DNA from: Shewanella sp. UCD-KL21 | Lineage (GTDB): Bacteria > Pseudomonadota > Gammaproteobacteria > Enterobacterales > Shewanellaceae | Assembly (NCBI RefSeq): GCF_001957135.1 | Contig: NZ_MPHK01000001.1 | Coordinates: forward strand, 334,646-398,645 | Length of the DNA: 64,000 bases | Reading direction: 5' to 3' | Shown here: piece after piece, positions 28,551-37,639 of the stretch | Numbering within the stretch: the stretch's first letter is position 1 | Layout: each line of letters opens with the position of its first letter | The notes under the pieces: model-generated | Seen by the model: the letters and a program-made list of their open reading frames with translations, nothing else | What the model was told of the DNA's origin: nothing | Database searches by the model: none | Translations under genes and position numbers: made by a program

Positions 28551-29756
28551 TTAGTCTTCTAATATACAAATTATGTTCAACCATTTTTCAAGTGCTACTG
28601 TTTTCTCATTTATATACTGGCTGCGATTATAGATCCCTGCAACACCGTTAATAGAATGGCCTAATAAGTGTTCTACAATATGTGGCGCTATACCAATATC
28701 GCTAAGGCGAGTTGCCAATGTTCGCCTTAAATCATGAAGCGTCCACTTTGTTTCATGATTTAATTTTTGCCAAATTGAACTGCCATATGCGCTGACTGCT
28801 TCTGATCGTTTTAACTCACCTAAGACATACCCAGATTTTTGATTTTTTTCTTTCAAAGTTTTAAGCCATGGATAAATACTTTTTGGAATTGGACGTATAA
28901 TCAACTCTGAAGTTTTACTATTCACTTTAGGCACTGTCCAAAGTCCTTTGTTGAAATCCCATTCAGTCCATGTTGATAATCTGATTTCTTGTGTTCGTGC
29001 ACCAAATACAATCAACAACCAAACTAAGTTGCTGTAGTATTCTTTAAAATATCCACATTTAACTTGGTTAATAACATCATGTAATTCAATTTCAGTAAGT
29101 ACCCTATCCCGCTTATTCTGCTTTCTACCCACATCCGTGATAGATAAGTCATCAATAACATAGCTTTTGGCATACTCTCTTTTTCTACAAAATAGTAATG
29201 CTTGTTTTGATGCTTGCAAGACTTGACCTGCAGCAACAGGAGCTCCCTTTCGTTCATTAGAAATACCTTTTTTTATTCGGTCAAAACATTCCAGCCATTG
29301 TGGTTTGGTTGTTTTCTCTAATGGATACTTACCTAAATAAGGATATAAGTGGCGAGAAAATTGTGCTCTATGTTTATCAACATTTTTTCGATTTTCTGTG
29401 GCATATTCCACTAACCAATATTCAAGCGCATCTTTAACTGTGACAGCCTCTTTACGTTTAACTTTAACTAATGATAACTCGACAGTTGGATCTTCACCAT
29501 TGTCTAACCATTTACGACACTGATCCCTTTTAGCTCTAGCTTGCTTTATCGACGTTTCAGGATATTTCCCTAAACTAACCCACTTAGGATTTGTTTCTCG
29601 GCCACCAAGCCTATAACGAAATACCCAACCAATAAAACCTTTCTTTGAAATACGAACAGATAAGCTACCACCATCAGCAATGACAGATTTACCTATATAG
29701 GGTTTTCCCAAAATTTTTCGTAAAAACGTGTCAGATAATTTATTAACCGCAACCAT
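28551..29756 (-). CDS. P4-type integrase (tyrosine recombinase with arm-binding domain)
   Basis: A 401-residue integrase of the P4/CP4-57 type found in genomic islands. The N-terminal DUF4102-like arm-binding domain (about residues 5-90, with G-S-L-S-V-R-I and V-S-L-G-K-Y-P) is followed by a core-binding domain and a catalytic domain with the Arg of G-A-R-T-Q-E, H-D-L-R-R-T and L-L-G-H-S-I-N plus the Tyr in I-Y-N-R-S-Q-Y. It appears intact. Start ATG is preceded by AGAGG. Such integrases usually sit beside a tRNA gene, but none is visible, and no island cargo follows. Confidence 0.88.
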   Translation of the reverse strand: MVAVNKLSDTFLRKILGKPYIGKSVIADGGSLSVRISKKGFIGWVFRYRLGGRETNPKWVSLGKYPETSIKQARAKRDQCRKWLDNGEDPTVELSLVKVKRKEAVTVKDALEYWLVEYATENRKNVDKHRAQFSRHLYPYLGKYPLEKTTKPQWLECFDRIKKGISNERKGAPVAAGQVLQASKQALLFCRKREYAKSYVIDDLSITDVGRKQNKRDRVLTEIELHDVINQVKCGYFKEYYSNLVWLLIVFGARTQEIRLSTWTEWDFNKGLWTVPKVNSKTSELIIRPIPKSIYPWLKTLKEKNQKSGYVLGELKRSEAVSAYGSSIWQKLNHETKWTLHDLRRTLATRLSDIGIAPHIVEHLLGHSINGVAGIYNRSQYINEKTVALEKWLNIICILED

Positions 29757-30258
29757 ACAACCTCTACTATCCTACAACTATTTTTTCTTGATGAATTAAA
29801 AATTCACAAACACTTTAGAATAATGTTCATCTATTACATCTGAACGATCTATTAAAAACAAATAATACGTGTTCATTTTATTTGCACAGTATTTGAGTAT
29901 TAAATTTAACTGACATTTTCATAAAGTAAAATTAACAATACTAGCAAAAAATACATGCGCTTGTATTTGTGTAAAGTGTCCTTGAATACTCAATAGAAGA
30001 TAAACTTATTGGGAGCCTAATGATTAGATGGTTAAAAATTTATAAGGTAATGAAAATGACAGACTAGATTAGAGCCTGTATCACTCATTTTTTACAAAGT
30101 TAACTTATCAAGACGCTAAGCATCCCCGAGTCAACCGGGCACTATATCAAGCTTATCGAGCATATTAACGTTCCCAATTTAGGCCGCTATATTTAATTTT
30201 GTATTTATAAGGCTTTGATACTAATCATCTGTCATCCAATCCAAATTGGGTAACGCAT
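29757..30258. other. intergenic stretch without a gene
   Basis: About 500 AT-rich bases upstream of the P4-type integrase. I see no convincing gene; the integrase promoter and possibly arm sites should lie at its left edge. Confidence 0.45.
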
Positions 30259-30489
30259 TCAATGGATATAACGTAATCCATTGAATGTCTTATTGTTTTT
30301 CATAATATCAGATACTTCAATCGCCAGGGCACAGGCCATCCATTGAACTGCTTCTTCACGTGGTGTGCCCGTCATAACTAAGCGCATTAAGGTTTCTTTT
30401 ACCTTTTTGGGCTCACCATCTACGATTTGATTTTCGATTGTTTCGATTAAAGTTTCTTCAGTCATGTAACTATCTTGCTGGTTGTCCAT
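30259..30489 (-). CDS. small acidic protein of unknown function
   Basis: A 76-residue acidic helical protein. Its plan (E-T-L-x-x-T-I-E-N-Q-I-x-D-G, then V-K-E-T-L-M-R-L-V-M-T-G, then E-E-A-V-Q-W-M-A) reads like a conserved short protein rather than chance coding, but I cannot name the family. It has an ATG with AGAGAA upstream. Confidence 0.55.
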   Translation of the reverse strand: MDNQQDSYMTEETLIETIENQIVDGEPKKVKETLMRLVMTGTPREEAVQWMACALAIEVSDIMKNNKTFNGLRYIH

Positions 30490-30994
30490 TATAAATTCTC
30501 TGTTAAGTACTTAACGCCATTATCTCGTAAACACACAGAAAACAATAGAACTAAAAACAATAAATTTATGGTCGGCATAATAAAGTTAAACTGGGTAATA
30601 ATCGTAATGTAACGAATGAAAACCCGAGCACTATAGCTTTAATCATTTAAAAATATGGAATATTTTGCGTTGTTATCATTTGATTAATGTCGATATTTAC
30701 CAAGTATAATGTGATTTTAATAAAAACATAATGCTGCCAGTTTAAATAAAAGGAATGTTGACGGTTAATTATCAACATTCCTTTTAATGAAATTACAAAT
30801 AGACTTATAAAGGTTATGTAGAATAAAACTGATGATTTCAATTAATCTACAAACAGTGCCTGAGGTCATAACTTGTTTTAATACCCCCTACTCGATATAA
30901 GCCCATGCTTATTTTGGTGTTATTAACTAAACTAGCTTACTAATGTTAATTATTATTTTTAGCTTACTTATTTAGCATATAAACAGAGTCTATT
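30490..30994. other. intergenic stretch with one terminator-like hairpin
   Basis: About 500 AT-rich bases between the small acidic protein gene and the pseudogene. The only notable element is the hairpin listed separately; no gene is supported. Confidence 0.45.
30748..30785. terminator. strong hairpin, bidirectional terminator candidate
   Basis: Perfect 14-base arms at 30748-30761 and 30772-30785 have AAAA on the left and TTTT on the right edges, so a Rho-independent stop is possible in either direction. It lies about 210 bases beyond the end of the carbohydrate-binding pseudogene. Confidence 0.55.
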
Positions 30995-31890
30995 TTATTC
31001 TACAGAGGCCAACTTAAGTACAGCGTCGTCTAAATATATATCGACACCAACTGTAGCGTTAGAAAAATAAACTGATAGCTCAGTTAATTCACAATCAGGG
31101 GTGGTAAATGTGCCACTTACTAATGTCCAATAACTGTCTGATACTATAACTGCAGGGCCTGCATCAGTGTAAACTGCCTCTGAGTCTTCACAAGTTTGTT
31201 TGATGTTAATACTTACATTTTCGCTTTCTGAACCTGCAACTCTTATCCAACCGCTCATATCATAAGTAGTATTGGCAACGCCTTGACCAAAAAAGTCGTA
31301 TACAGGCCCTTGCCAATCATTGGTGCGCGAATTAACTAACGCAGACTTATCACCGGTATGCGCAAAATCAGTGCTTTGTTCAATATTTGCTCCACGTTGC
31401 CCAACCATTTTCCCCGATTCAAAAGTTGAACTTATTGTCGCTTTAACTTGAGCTAAACCTTCACTAATTGCCGTTTGAGCAAACAATTGATAAGTTTGGC
31501 CTGACTCAACCAGACTCAATATATTTGTTGAAGGACCTTGGTATTCTTGGGTTCGTGCAGTACCCACTAAGCTTTGCGTACCTGCAAATACCTTAGTTGT
31601 TATTGAAACATCTGATGTGTCGTAACCATGCCAACATGAAGCATCAATTTCAAAGTCACTGTTAGCTAAAAGGCTATCTCCAAAACTATCAGTGTTTGGC
31701 ATTAAAGCTTGTGGTCTAAGACTTACTGCATCTAGGTATAAATCTTCACTTATCTCTGGGCCTTCTACAGTTAAAGTGGCTTTGACTAACTCACAATCTG
31801 GCGCAGTAAATGGCCTGTTAATTGGCTAAACTCAGTGTTGCTGGCTACAGCTGAATTAACAACAATATTAAGTTGAATATATGAGGCAGA
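30995..31890 (-). pseudogene. decayed remnant of a protein with tandem CBM4/9-like carbohydrate-binding repeats
   Basis: The open part (30995-31702) encodes about 235 residues made of two repeats of a beta-sandwich like CBM families 4/9/22. Each repeat has a Trp-Gln-Gly-Pro stretch and ends in T-x-P-D-C-E-L ... Y-L-D-D-A-V. Reading on upstream in the same frame gives F-T-A-P-D-C-E-L and Y-L-D-A-V-S-L, the end of a third repeat, up to a stop near 31828. Another frame then continues the homology (S-Q-L-T-G preceded by L-N-I-V-V-N) back to a stop near 31890. So at least one frameshift has occurred and the N-terminus is lost. The parent may have been a secreted polysaccharide-degrading enzyme. 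Confidence 0.7.
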
Positions 31891-32082
31891 TTACTGACTA
31901 AAACCGTAAAAGGAAATGATGTAAATTGAACATATCTAACAGGAACTATGGGTTAACCAGTCAGTGTAATTGCCATATATGCCAATCAACGGGAATTAGA
32001 GTAAAGATATAAAAATGAAGCAGTACATGCTTGCGATACCGGTTACGTTGAGGTGCACTAAAGTTAACCTTTTATATAAACT

Positions 32083-32111
32083 AATGCCGCTCACCTTAAG
32101 TGAACGGCATT
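32083..32111. terminator. hairpin near the 3' end of the GST gene
   Basis: Twelve-base arms at 32083-32094 and 32100-32111 (one mismatch) lie 60 bases beyond the GST stop codon. TTTTG follows on the plus strand only; moderate evidence for a terminator. Confidence 0.4.
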
Positions 32112-32172
32112 TTGCATGGCAGCAAAGTTGATCACATATTAGAGACTGATAACTTCAATGCTGATTACCCCC

Positions 32173-32955
32173 TCATCGATTAATTGATAAAGGTGGTAAC
32201 TCATCTGCTTGTGCCATTAGTTGAATATAATCTTGATTATGCCATTCAACCATTGCTGTTTGGTATGCATCAGTTGCTCGGACTCTTACTATCCATTGCT
32301 CTATTTGAGGATAGTCTTCCCACAGACCATTTAGTTGCAATTGTTCTAGACGTTCAATGTAGGGGATATACGAGTAATCAGCCAAGCTAATCCCCGAACT
32401 TACGATCCAGTCACTATTTTCAAGTGAATTAGCTAAGTCTTTTATCAACTTTTTATAAGCGAGAATCGCTAATTGTAATCGTGGTGATGAGGTACCGTTT
32501 GTCACCATATCCCGCATGAGTATTGCCCTCGCAGGATCAGGTATCGAAGCTAAAAAATCTTCTAAGGCGGCTTCAGTGCTATGACGATTTAATATTTGAT
32601 GACGAAAAGCCAGACAAAAACTAATAATGGCAATTTGTTCATGTAAACCGGCATCTAAGCGGGTTAACCACCCTCTTAATTCCGCTTTTTGCAGCGGGCT
32701 TTGTGGCATTAAGGGTTGCTGCATGAATACTTCGTCAAGGTAATAACAAATGACATTTGACTCGGTGATGACATGGTCATCGTGAGTTAACACCGGGATA
32801 ATGGCTTTAGGATTTACTTTTCTAAAATCTGGTTTAAATTGATCACCTGCACGCAAGTTTAAATGAATGCTTTCCCAATCTATTCCTTTGTGAGCGAGTA
32901 CCAAGCGTACTTTCTGAGCGCAGACCGACATGTCGTTATGGTAGAGTTTAATCAT
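32173..32955 (-). CDS. glutathione S-transferase, resembling LigF-type beta-etherases
   Basis: About 260 residues with an N-terminal thioredoxin-like domain (cis-Pro in A-I-I-P-V-L; glutathione-binding T-E-S-N-V-I-C-Y-Y-L-D-E-V-F) and a helical C-terminal domain with S-L-A-D-Y. The stretch with T-E-S-x-V-I-C-x-Y-L and the following K-A-E-L-R-x-W resemble Sphingobium LigF, which cleaves the beta-aryl ether of lignin dimers with glutathione. I start at 32955 rather than 32967. It lies beside an aromatic catabolic cluster and diverges from another GST gene. The GST family is sure; beta-etherase activity is only a suggestion. Confidence 0.75.
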   Translation of the reverse strand: MIKLYHNDMSVCAQKVRLVLAHKGIDWESIHLNLRAGDQFKPDFRKVNPKAIIPVLTHDDHVITESNVICYYLDEVFMQQPLMPQSPLQKAELRGWLTRLDAGLHEQIAIISFCLAFRHQILNRHSTEAALEDFLASIPDPARAILMRDMVTNGTSSPRLQLAILAYKKLIKDLANSLENSDWIVSSGISLADYSYIPYIERLEQLQLNGLWEDYPQIEQWIVRVRATDAYQTAMVEWHNQDYIQLMAQADELPPLSINR

Positions 32956-33192
32956 ATTTTTTCTCATAGAAATACTGTTATTAATACAAGTTACTTTATT
33001 AAAGCTGAGGCTAAAAATTGCTTTAATTGATATAAACTATTGGCATTTCAGATAGGTGGTATTGATATTGGCGTTTAGTGTTTCCAATGTTAATTCGTTA
33101 TGCTCTATTATCAAAAATGAATAAAAAAAGCTGTTAAATCATAAGTTAAATTTAGATTTAGCAGATAATTTTTTTTAAACAGGGAAATACCA

Positions 33193-33870
33193 ATGAGTAA
33201 TATCGTACTTTATATGTCGCCCGGTAGTTGCGCTCGTGTCAGCGCCATTGTATTAGAAGAGCTTGGTCTTGAATTTGAATCGCGGGTGGTGCGGTTTATG
33301 AAAGGCGAACATAAACAGCCGCAATACAAACTAAATAATCCTAAAGGTAAAGTACCGGCGCTGGTTTATAACGATCAGGCTCTCACTGAAAATGTTGCCA
33401 TCATCACTTATTTAAATAAATTACACGGCAAGCTATTACCTGAAACAGGTAACGAACTCGATTCAGCAAAACAAATTGCTGACTTATGTTTTTGTAATTC
33501 AACCCTGCATCCACTCGTGACTCGTATTCGTATGCCAAGTTTTTTTGCCGGAGATGAAAATGCTAAACGGGTGCAAGATATTGCAATCAATGCAATGGAT
33601 GAGTTTTTTCACTTAATAGATGACCGATTAAGCCATCAAGACTGGTGGTATAAAGAACAATACTCAGCAATGGACGCATACCTGTATTGGTGTTTTTGGC
33701 GTGTTCAAGGCGCTGGTTATCACGTCGATAAATTTCCAAACTATTGTGAGCACGCAAAAAAAATGGAACAACGTCCTGCCGTGCAGCGCGCCATAGCGCG
33801 TGATGAACAGGCTGCAAAATTACTCGAAAGTGAAGGCCTACTTTTTAAACCTAAGCCAATAAAAGGTTAA
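33193..33870 (+). CDS. glutathione S-transferase family protein
   Basis: A 225-residue GST: N-terminal domain with S-P-G-S-C-A-R-V (active-site region similar to bacterial beta-type and related classes), cis-Pro in K-V-P-A-L-V, T-E-N-V-A-I glutathione site, and an all-helical C-terminal domain. It is divergent from the LigF-like GST gene and next to a ring-cleavage operon. Possible roles are glutathione-dependent isomerisation, ether or halide removal, or detoxification; sequence alone does not decide. Confidence 0.8.
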   Translation: MSNIVLYMSPGSCARVSAIVLEELGLEFESRVVRFMKGEHKQPQYKLNNPKGKVPALVYNDQALTENVAIITYLNKLHGKLLPETGNELDSAKQIADLCFCNSTLHPLVTRIRMPSFFAGDENAKRVQDIAINAMDEFFHLIDDRLSHQDWWYKEQYSAMDAYLYWCFWRVQGAGYHVDKFPNYCEHAKKMEQRPAVQRAIARDEQAAKLLESEGLLFKPKPIKG

Positions 33871-33954
33871 GCTGTAAATTAATAAAAGGCTGGAGATATC
33901 AATGCCCTATCCTTTTAGCTAGCCATAAATAACAGCAACCTCATTAATTAACAT

Positions 33955-33983
33955 AAAAAAAGCCCAGCGCTTAACGCTGGGCT
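33955..33983 (-). terminator. Rho-independent terminator of the aromatic operon
   Basis: Nine-base GC-rich arms at 33961-33969 and 33975-33983 with a five-base loop are followed on the minus strand by a run of U (33955-33960). It lies 20 bases after the last gene of the minus-strand operon. Confidence 0.85.
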
Positions 33984-34001
33984 AGCATAGGGGAAATGCT
34001 A

Positions 34002-35132
34002 TTAAATCGGTTGTGCCAGTTGTCTCATTGAGTCGCGCATAATTTCGGTGTGTTCTTGCTTATCGCCACCTTCAATTTCTATTTGCGCTAATCGTGCTGA
34101 GTTTTCAACTACCATACGACAACGGTCCCAACGACGGGCTTGGAATGCCGCCAATGCTTGCTCAACTGTTACTTCTTTAGCCAGTTCTTCGGCTAATACT
34201 ATGGCACTTTCAATACCAATGCAGGCACCTGATGCTAAATGTGGCGTAGTGGCATGAACCGTATCACCAATCATGACTAAGCGATTCTTATACCAAGGCG
34301 CTGGCACTAACAAATTACCAAGGGCACGGAAATCAATAAGCGAATCTTCGTTAATCATCGCGGTTAATTTCTGAATAAACGGCGCAGGAAAGGTAGACAT
34401 TAACGCAGTTAACTTTTCAACATACTCTTCAGGTTCAACATGTTGACGTTCTTTTTTGTCTTCGGTTAAAAACAAATACATTTCATCAGCTGACATTGGG
34501 TTTACACCGACTTTTAAATTAGGTCCCACCCACATCATGGTATTTTCAACTTCTGGTAGCCGCGGTAACACTGCGCGCCAAACCCCTTGTCCAACATATT
34601 GTGGCTCTGCGGCTTCAGGGAAATAGGTTTTACGTACTTGGGAAAATACGCCATCGGCGCCAATGACTAAATCGTAGCGTTTTGAAGTGCCGTCAGTGAA
34701 GGTAACATCAACGCCATCATCAGTTTGTACCATGTCAGTATAAGTGCAGCCGAGTTTGACATTCGTACCCGATTCAAGGGTTTTATCAGCTAATATTTTG
34801 GCAAGAACTGGACGCATAATGGCACCAGAACTTGGTATATCTTTGTCGCCAATTAAAGGCGTTGGTAAATGCGCTAAATGCAGCCCGTGAGGCGCATATA
34901 AATCTAGACCACTATGCGCATGACCTTGTTTAATGAACTCTTCAAGAATCCCAAGGGTTTTAAACGCGCGTAGAGTCGCACCACCAATACTGATCCCTGC
35001 ACCATCGGTGCGCCAATTTGGGTCGATTTCGACCAAATCAGTTTCAATATTGTTCTTTCTTAATTCAATCGCAGCCGACATTCCAGAAAAGCCACCACCG
35101 ATAATCAAAACATTCTTTACACTTGGGTTCAT
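34002..35132 (-). CDS. FAD-dependent aromatic monooxygenase
   Basis: A 376-residue group A flavoprotein monooxygenase (PHBH fold): dinucleotide-binding G-G-G-F-S-G at residues 12-17, the D-G motif in V-I-G-A-D-G-V near 165, and the second FAD motif G-D-T-V-H-A-T-T-P near 289. Such enzymes hydroxylate phenols or N-heterocycles with NAD(P)H and O2. It is the last gene of a six-gene operon and overlaps the Rieske ferredoxin gene by 4 bp. The operon suggests it prepares a catechol-like ring for extradiol cleavage; the actual substrate is unknown. Confidence 0.85.
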   Translation of the reverse strand: MNPSVKNVLIIGGGFSGMSAAIELRKNNIETDLVEIDPNWRTDGAGISIGGATLRAFKTLGILEEFIKQGHAHSGLDLYAPHGLHLAHLPTPLIGDKDIPSSGAIMRPVLAKILADKTLESGTNVKLGCTYTDMVQTDDGVDVTFTDGTSKRYDLVIGADGVFSQVRKTYFPEAAEPQYVGQGVWRAVLPRLPEVENTMMWVGPNLKVGVNPMSADEMYLFLTEDKKERQHVEPEEYVEKLTALMSTFPAPFIQKLTAMINEDSLIDFRALGNLLVPAPWYKNRLVMIGDTVHATTPHLASGACIGIESAIVLAEELAKEVTVEQALAAFQARRWDRCRMVVENSARLAQIEIEGGDKQEHTEIMRDSMRQLAQPI

Positions 35133-35491
35133 AATTTGAACTCCTTTATTATTGTAGATTCAATAAATATTTCATTTTCAGCTGAAATTTGAACGGGTAT
35201 TTTGTCAAGGCCTTGCCCCAAACAAGGACCTTGTACACATTCACCATTATCGATATTAAAGAGTGCGCCATGTGCGGCGCAAACTATGTAGTTACCAGCA
35301 CCATCAAGATATTGGTGCTGTTTCCACGGTAATGAAGTGTCATTGTAATGAGGACAAATATCTCGATAAGCGAATAACTCACGCCCTTTACGAACAATAA
35401 ATAAGGTGTCATTTCCTGTGTTATCAGGATCGAACCCTTTTGCTTGTCCATCGGCAATATCATCGAGGCTGCCTAACAATAACCTTTTCAT
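35129..35491 (-). CDS. Rieske [2Fe-2S] ferredoxin-like protein
   Basis: A 120-residue single-domain Rieske protein with ligands in C-P-H-Y-N-D and C-A-A-H-G-A-L-F. It resembles ferredoxin components of ring-hydroxylating systems. I start at 35491, because the longer frame would run into the preceding gene, whose stop lies 4 bases upstream. The stop overlaps the start of the FAD monooxygenase. No oxygenase alpha subunit lies in this operon, so its electron partner is unclear. Confidence 0.82.
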   Translation of the reverse strand: MKRLLLGSLDDIADGQAKGFDPDNTGNDTLFIVRKGRELFAYRDICPHYNDTSLPWKQHQYLDGAGNYIVCAAHGALFNIDNGECVQGPCLGQGLDKIPVQISAENEIFIESTIIKEFKL

Positions 35492-35495
35492 ATCG

Positions 35496-36419
35496 TTATG
35501 CTTTTGGTGGTGGGCCGCCTGCAGGCGCCCATTTCTCACGGTATTGCAATAAAAATGCTTGGGAATTATCTGCACCAATTATTGATTCACGCTCTTGCCA
35601 AACATCGTCGTGTTGATCCATATCAGCGTCATATTCCATGTTGCAACCAAATGGACTTTTAAAATACCAAAACCAGTTAGAACCGTAGATATGACGACCT
35701 GGGCCCCAAAAGCTTTGATAGCCTTTATTGACCATATTAGTGCCAGCACGCACCACGTCAGTAGGCCCGCCCATATGGAAAGTAAAGTGCTCACAACCTT
35801 GCATATGTGGCGGTGTTTGAATAAAGAATAAAGTGTGATGATCTTCTGTACCTGCTGGGCGCATAAATGGCCCAACGCCGGTAAATCTGTCTGTGGTTTT
35901 AAAGCCGATACGATTATAAAATGCTTCTGCTTTAACTGAGTCAGGAACAAAATAAACCACATGGGATAATGAACGAACGTCAGGGCTACCTTCTTTATTT
36001 ACCCCAACTTGGTTAATACCACGGTTAATATCACCCGGTGCATTCACTTTTTCCGCTGCTAGATTAAGCGGCTTTCTAATGGTTAATTGAAAACCTAAAA
36101 CAAAGCCTAAATCGTCAACCGCTTCTAAACTACCGTCTTCAAGTACTTTTACTTGACGATCTTTAGAAAGTTCAGCATTAATTTCATCAAGGCTAACTTG
36201 ATCAGCAACACCATAAATGGTTTTACGGATCATCGCACCAGAAGCCAATGGCGCGGGCAAACTTGGATCGTCCTTCGCGCGGATTTCAATACCTGTGCCA
36301 TCAAGGGCAACATAGTTAATTTCGTCTTGGGCTTGTAAGCCATAATCTAAGGCAAACTGCTTGCAGTTTTCGACGTCTTCAACACCGAAGATTAATTTAT
36401 CTGGACCTATTATTTTCAT
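35496..36419 (-). CDS. VOC-fold extradiol dioxygenase-like protein
   Basis: About 307 residues with two VOC (glyoxalase/bleomycin/type I extradiol) modules, roughly residues 3-110 and 140-270. In the second module the metal ligands look present: H in S-H-V-V-Y-F, H in H-F-T-F-H-M, and E in N-M-E-Y-D. This suggests a type I extradiol ring-cleavage dioxygenase. I start at 36419, with AGAGGATAA upstream, since the longer frame overlaps the upstream hydrolase gene. In the operon it would cleave the product of the monooxygenase. Confidence 0.8.
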   Translation of the reverse strand: MKIIGPDKLIFGVEDVENCKQFALDYGLQAQDEINYVALDGTGIEIRAKDDPSLPAPLASGAMIRKTIYGVADQVSLDEINAELSKDRQVKVLEDGSLEAVDDLGFVLGFQLTIRKPLNLAAEKVNAPGDINRGINQVGVNKEGSPDVRSLSHVVYFVPDSVKAEAFYNRIGFKTTDRFTGVGPFMRPAGTEDHHTLFFIQTPPHMQGCEHFTFHMGGPTDVVRAGTNMVNKGYQSFWGPGRHIYGSNWFWYFKSPFGCNMEYDADMDQHDDVWQERESIIGADNSQAFLLQYREKWAPAGGPPPKA

Positions 36420-36432
36420 TATATTTATCCTC

Positions 36433-37590
36433 TTATGCTGTGCGAGCATTAAATGTTTCAGCTACCCAGTCAGCAATATAGTGTCCTGCGTTAATGCTGT
36501 TATCGAAGCTTGAATGTTGTACACCGCCTTCACGCTCGGTAAACACTTTAAGTTCGCGCTTAGGGCTATTGACTAATTGATCGTAGGTTCGTTGTGCCCA
36601 CTTCAATGGAATTTGTGAGTCTTTAGAGCCATGGGTAACTAAAAACGGCACATTGATTTTTTCAACTTGACCATCTAAATGCACATTCTCAGCAAGCGCC
36701 ATAAATTCTTCCATGTTGTCAGCGCCCCAAACCCATTGCACATGCGCCCAGTAATGCGGCACAGGGAAGTCACCTTCTTTTTCTAAACGACGTTTTTGCA
36801 CGTCACGCCAATCATGGTTGGCCCCCCAACACACACCTAAAGCAAGACGTGGCTCGTTTGCTACAGCACGAGGACAGAAGTAACCACCTAATGACACCCC
36901 TTCCATACCAATGCGACTGTTGTCTACTTCATCATGTGCTTCAAGCCAATCCACAACAGGGCTTGCCCAATGTTCGCTGTCAAAACGAGCATGCAGTCCT
37001 TGTAAACGCAGTGCTTCACCCGTACCAGGCTGGTCAACAATTAACGATGACACGCCACGCTTAGCTAACCATTCTGGTAAGCCAACACGAAACTTCATCT
37101 CTTTGGTTGAGTCCAGGCCGTTAACCTGAATTAGAATTGGCGCGGGGCCGTCTACGCCTTCAGCTTTTACATATAAGGCAGAAAGATGCTTACCTTCATA
37201 AGGGATTTCAACTCGTTGGCAGTTTTCTTGGCCAAGCTCAATTGATTTTTGGAATAACGCTAACTCGCGTTTATACAAATCTAAACGCCCTTCAGAGTTA
37301 TGTGCTTGTAAGCGCTCACAGGTAATGAGATAAGAAGCCGCACGCTTGTATTTTTCACCTGCTGAAAATAAACGTCCTTTAGATTCATCTTCTTCAGCCA
37401 ACACACATAGCTTGTCAGCCATTTTGGCCCAAGTATCTCTAAATGCTTGAACGCCTTCTTTATCTGGTTGATTTGCAGCGTCCTTTAACGGAGCACACAT
37501 TTCTTCAATTTCGCCAATTCGGGCGCCCATTTCGATTGCTAAATCAACCGACAGGTTCCAAACATAATTGGTTGGAAAGTACTTAAACAT
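36433..37590 (-). CDS. alpha/beta hydrolase (FrsA / 2,6-dihydroxypseudooxynicotine hydrolase-like)
   Basis: A 385-residue hydrolase: an N-terminal helical cap (about residues 1-130) and an alpha/beta-hydrolase core with nucleophile Ser in G-V-S-L-G-G-Y near residue 223, an acid residue in H-G-S-K-D-S-Q-I-P, and a late His. Length and layout match the FrsA/DHPON-hydrolase group, whose DHPON member breaks a C-C bond in a dihydroxylated ring compound. Located between ring-cleavage and cyclase genes, C-C or ester hydrolysis of a cleavage product is likely. Confidence 0.8.
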   Translation of the reverse strand: MFKYFPTNYVWNLSVDLAIEMGARIGEIEEMCAPLKDAANQPDKEGVQAFRDTWAKMADKLCVLAEEDESKGRLFSAGEKYKRAASYLITCERLQAHNSEGRLDLYKRELALFQKSIELGQENCQRVEIPYEGKHLSALYVKAEGVDGPAPILIQVNGLDSTKEMKFRVGLPEWLAKRGVSSLIVDQPGTGEALRLQGLHARFDSEHWASPVVDWLEAHDEVDNSRIGMEGVSLGGYFCPRAVANEPRLALGVCWGANHDWRDVQKRRLEKEGDFPVPHYWAHVQWVWGADNMEEFMALAENVHLDGQVEKINVPFLVTHGSKDSQIPLKWAQRTYDQLVNSPKRELKVFTEREGGVQHSSFDNSINAGHYIADWVAETFNARTA

Positions 37591-37639
37591 ATTATTTCCT
37601 TATTATTATCATGGGCTAATGCCCTTTTATTAAAATGTA

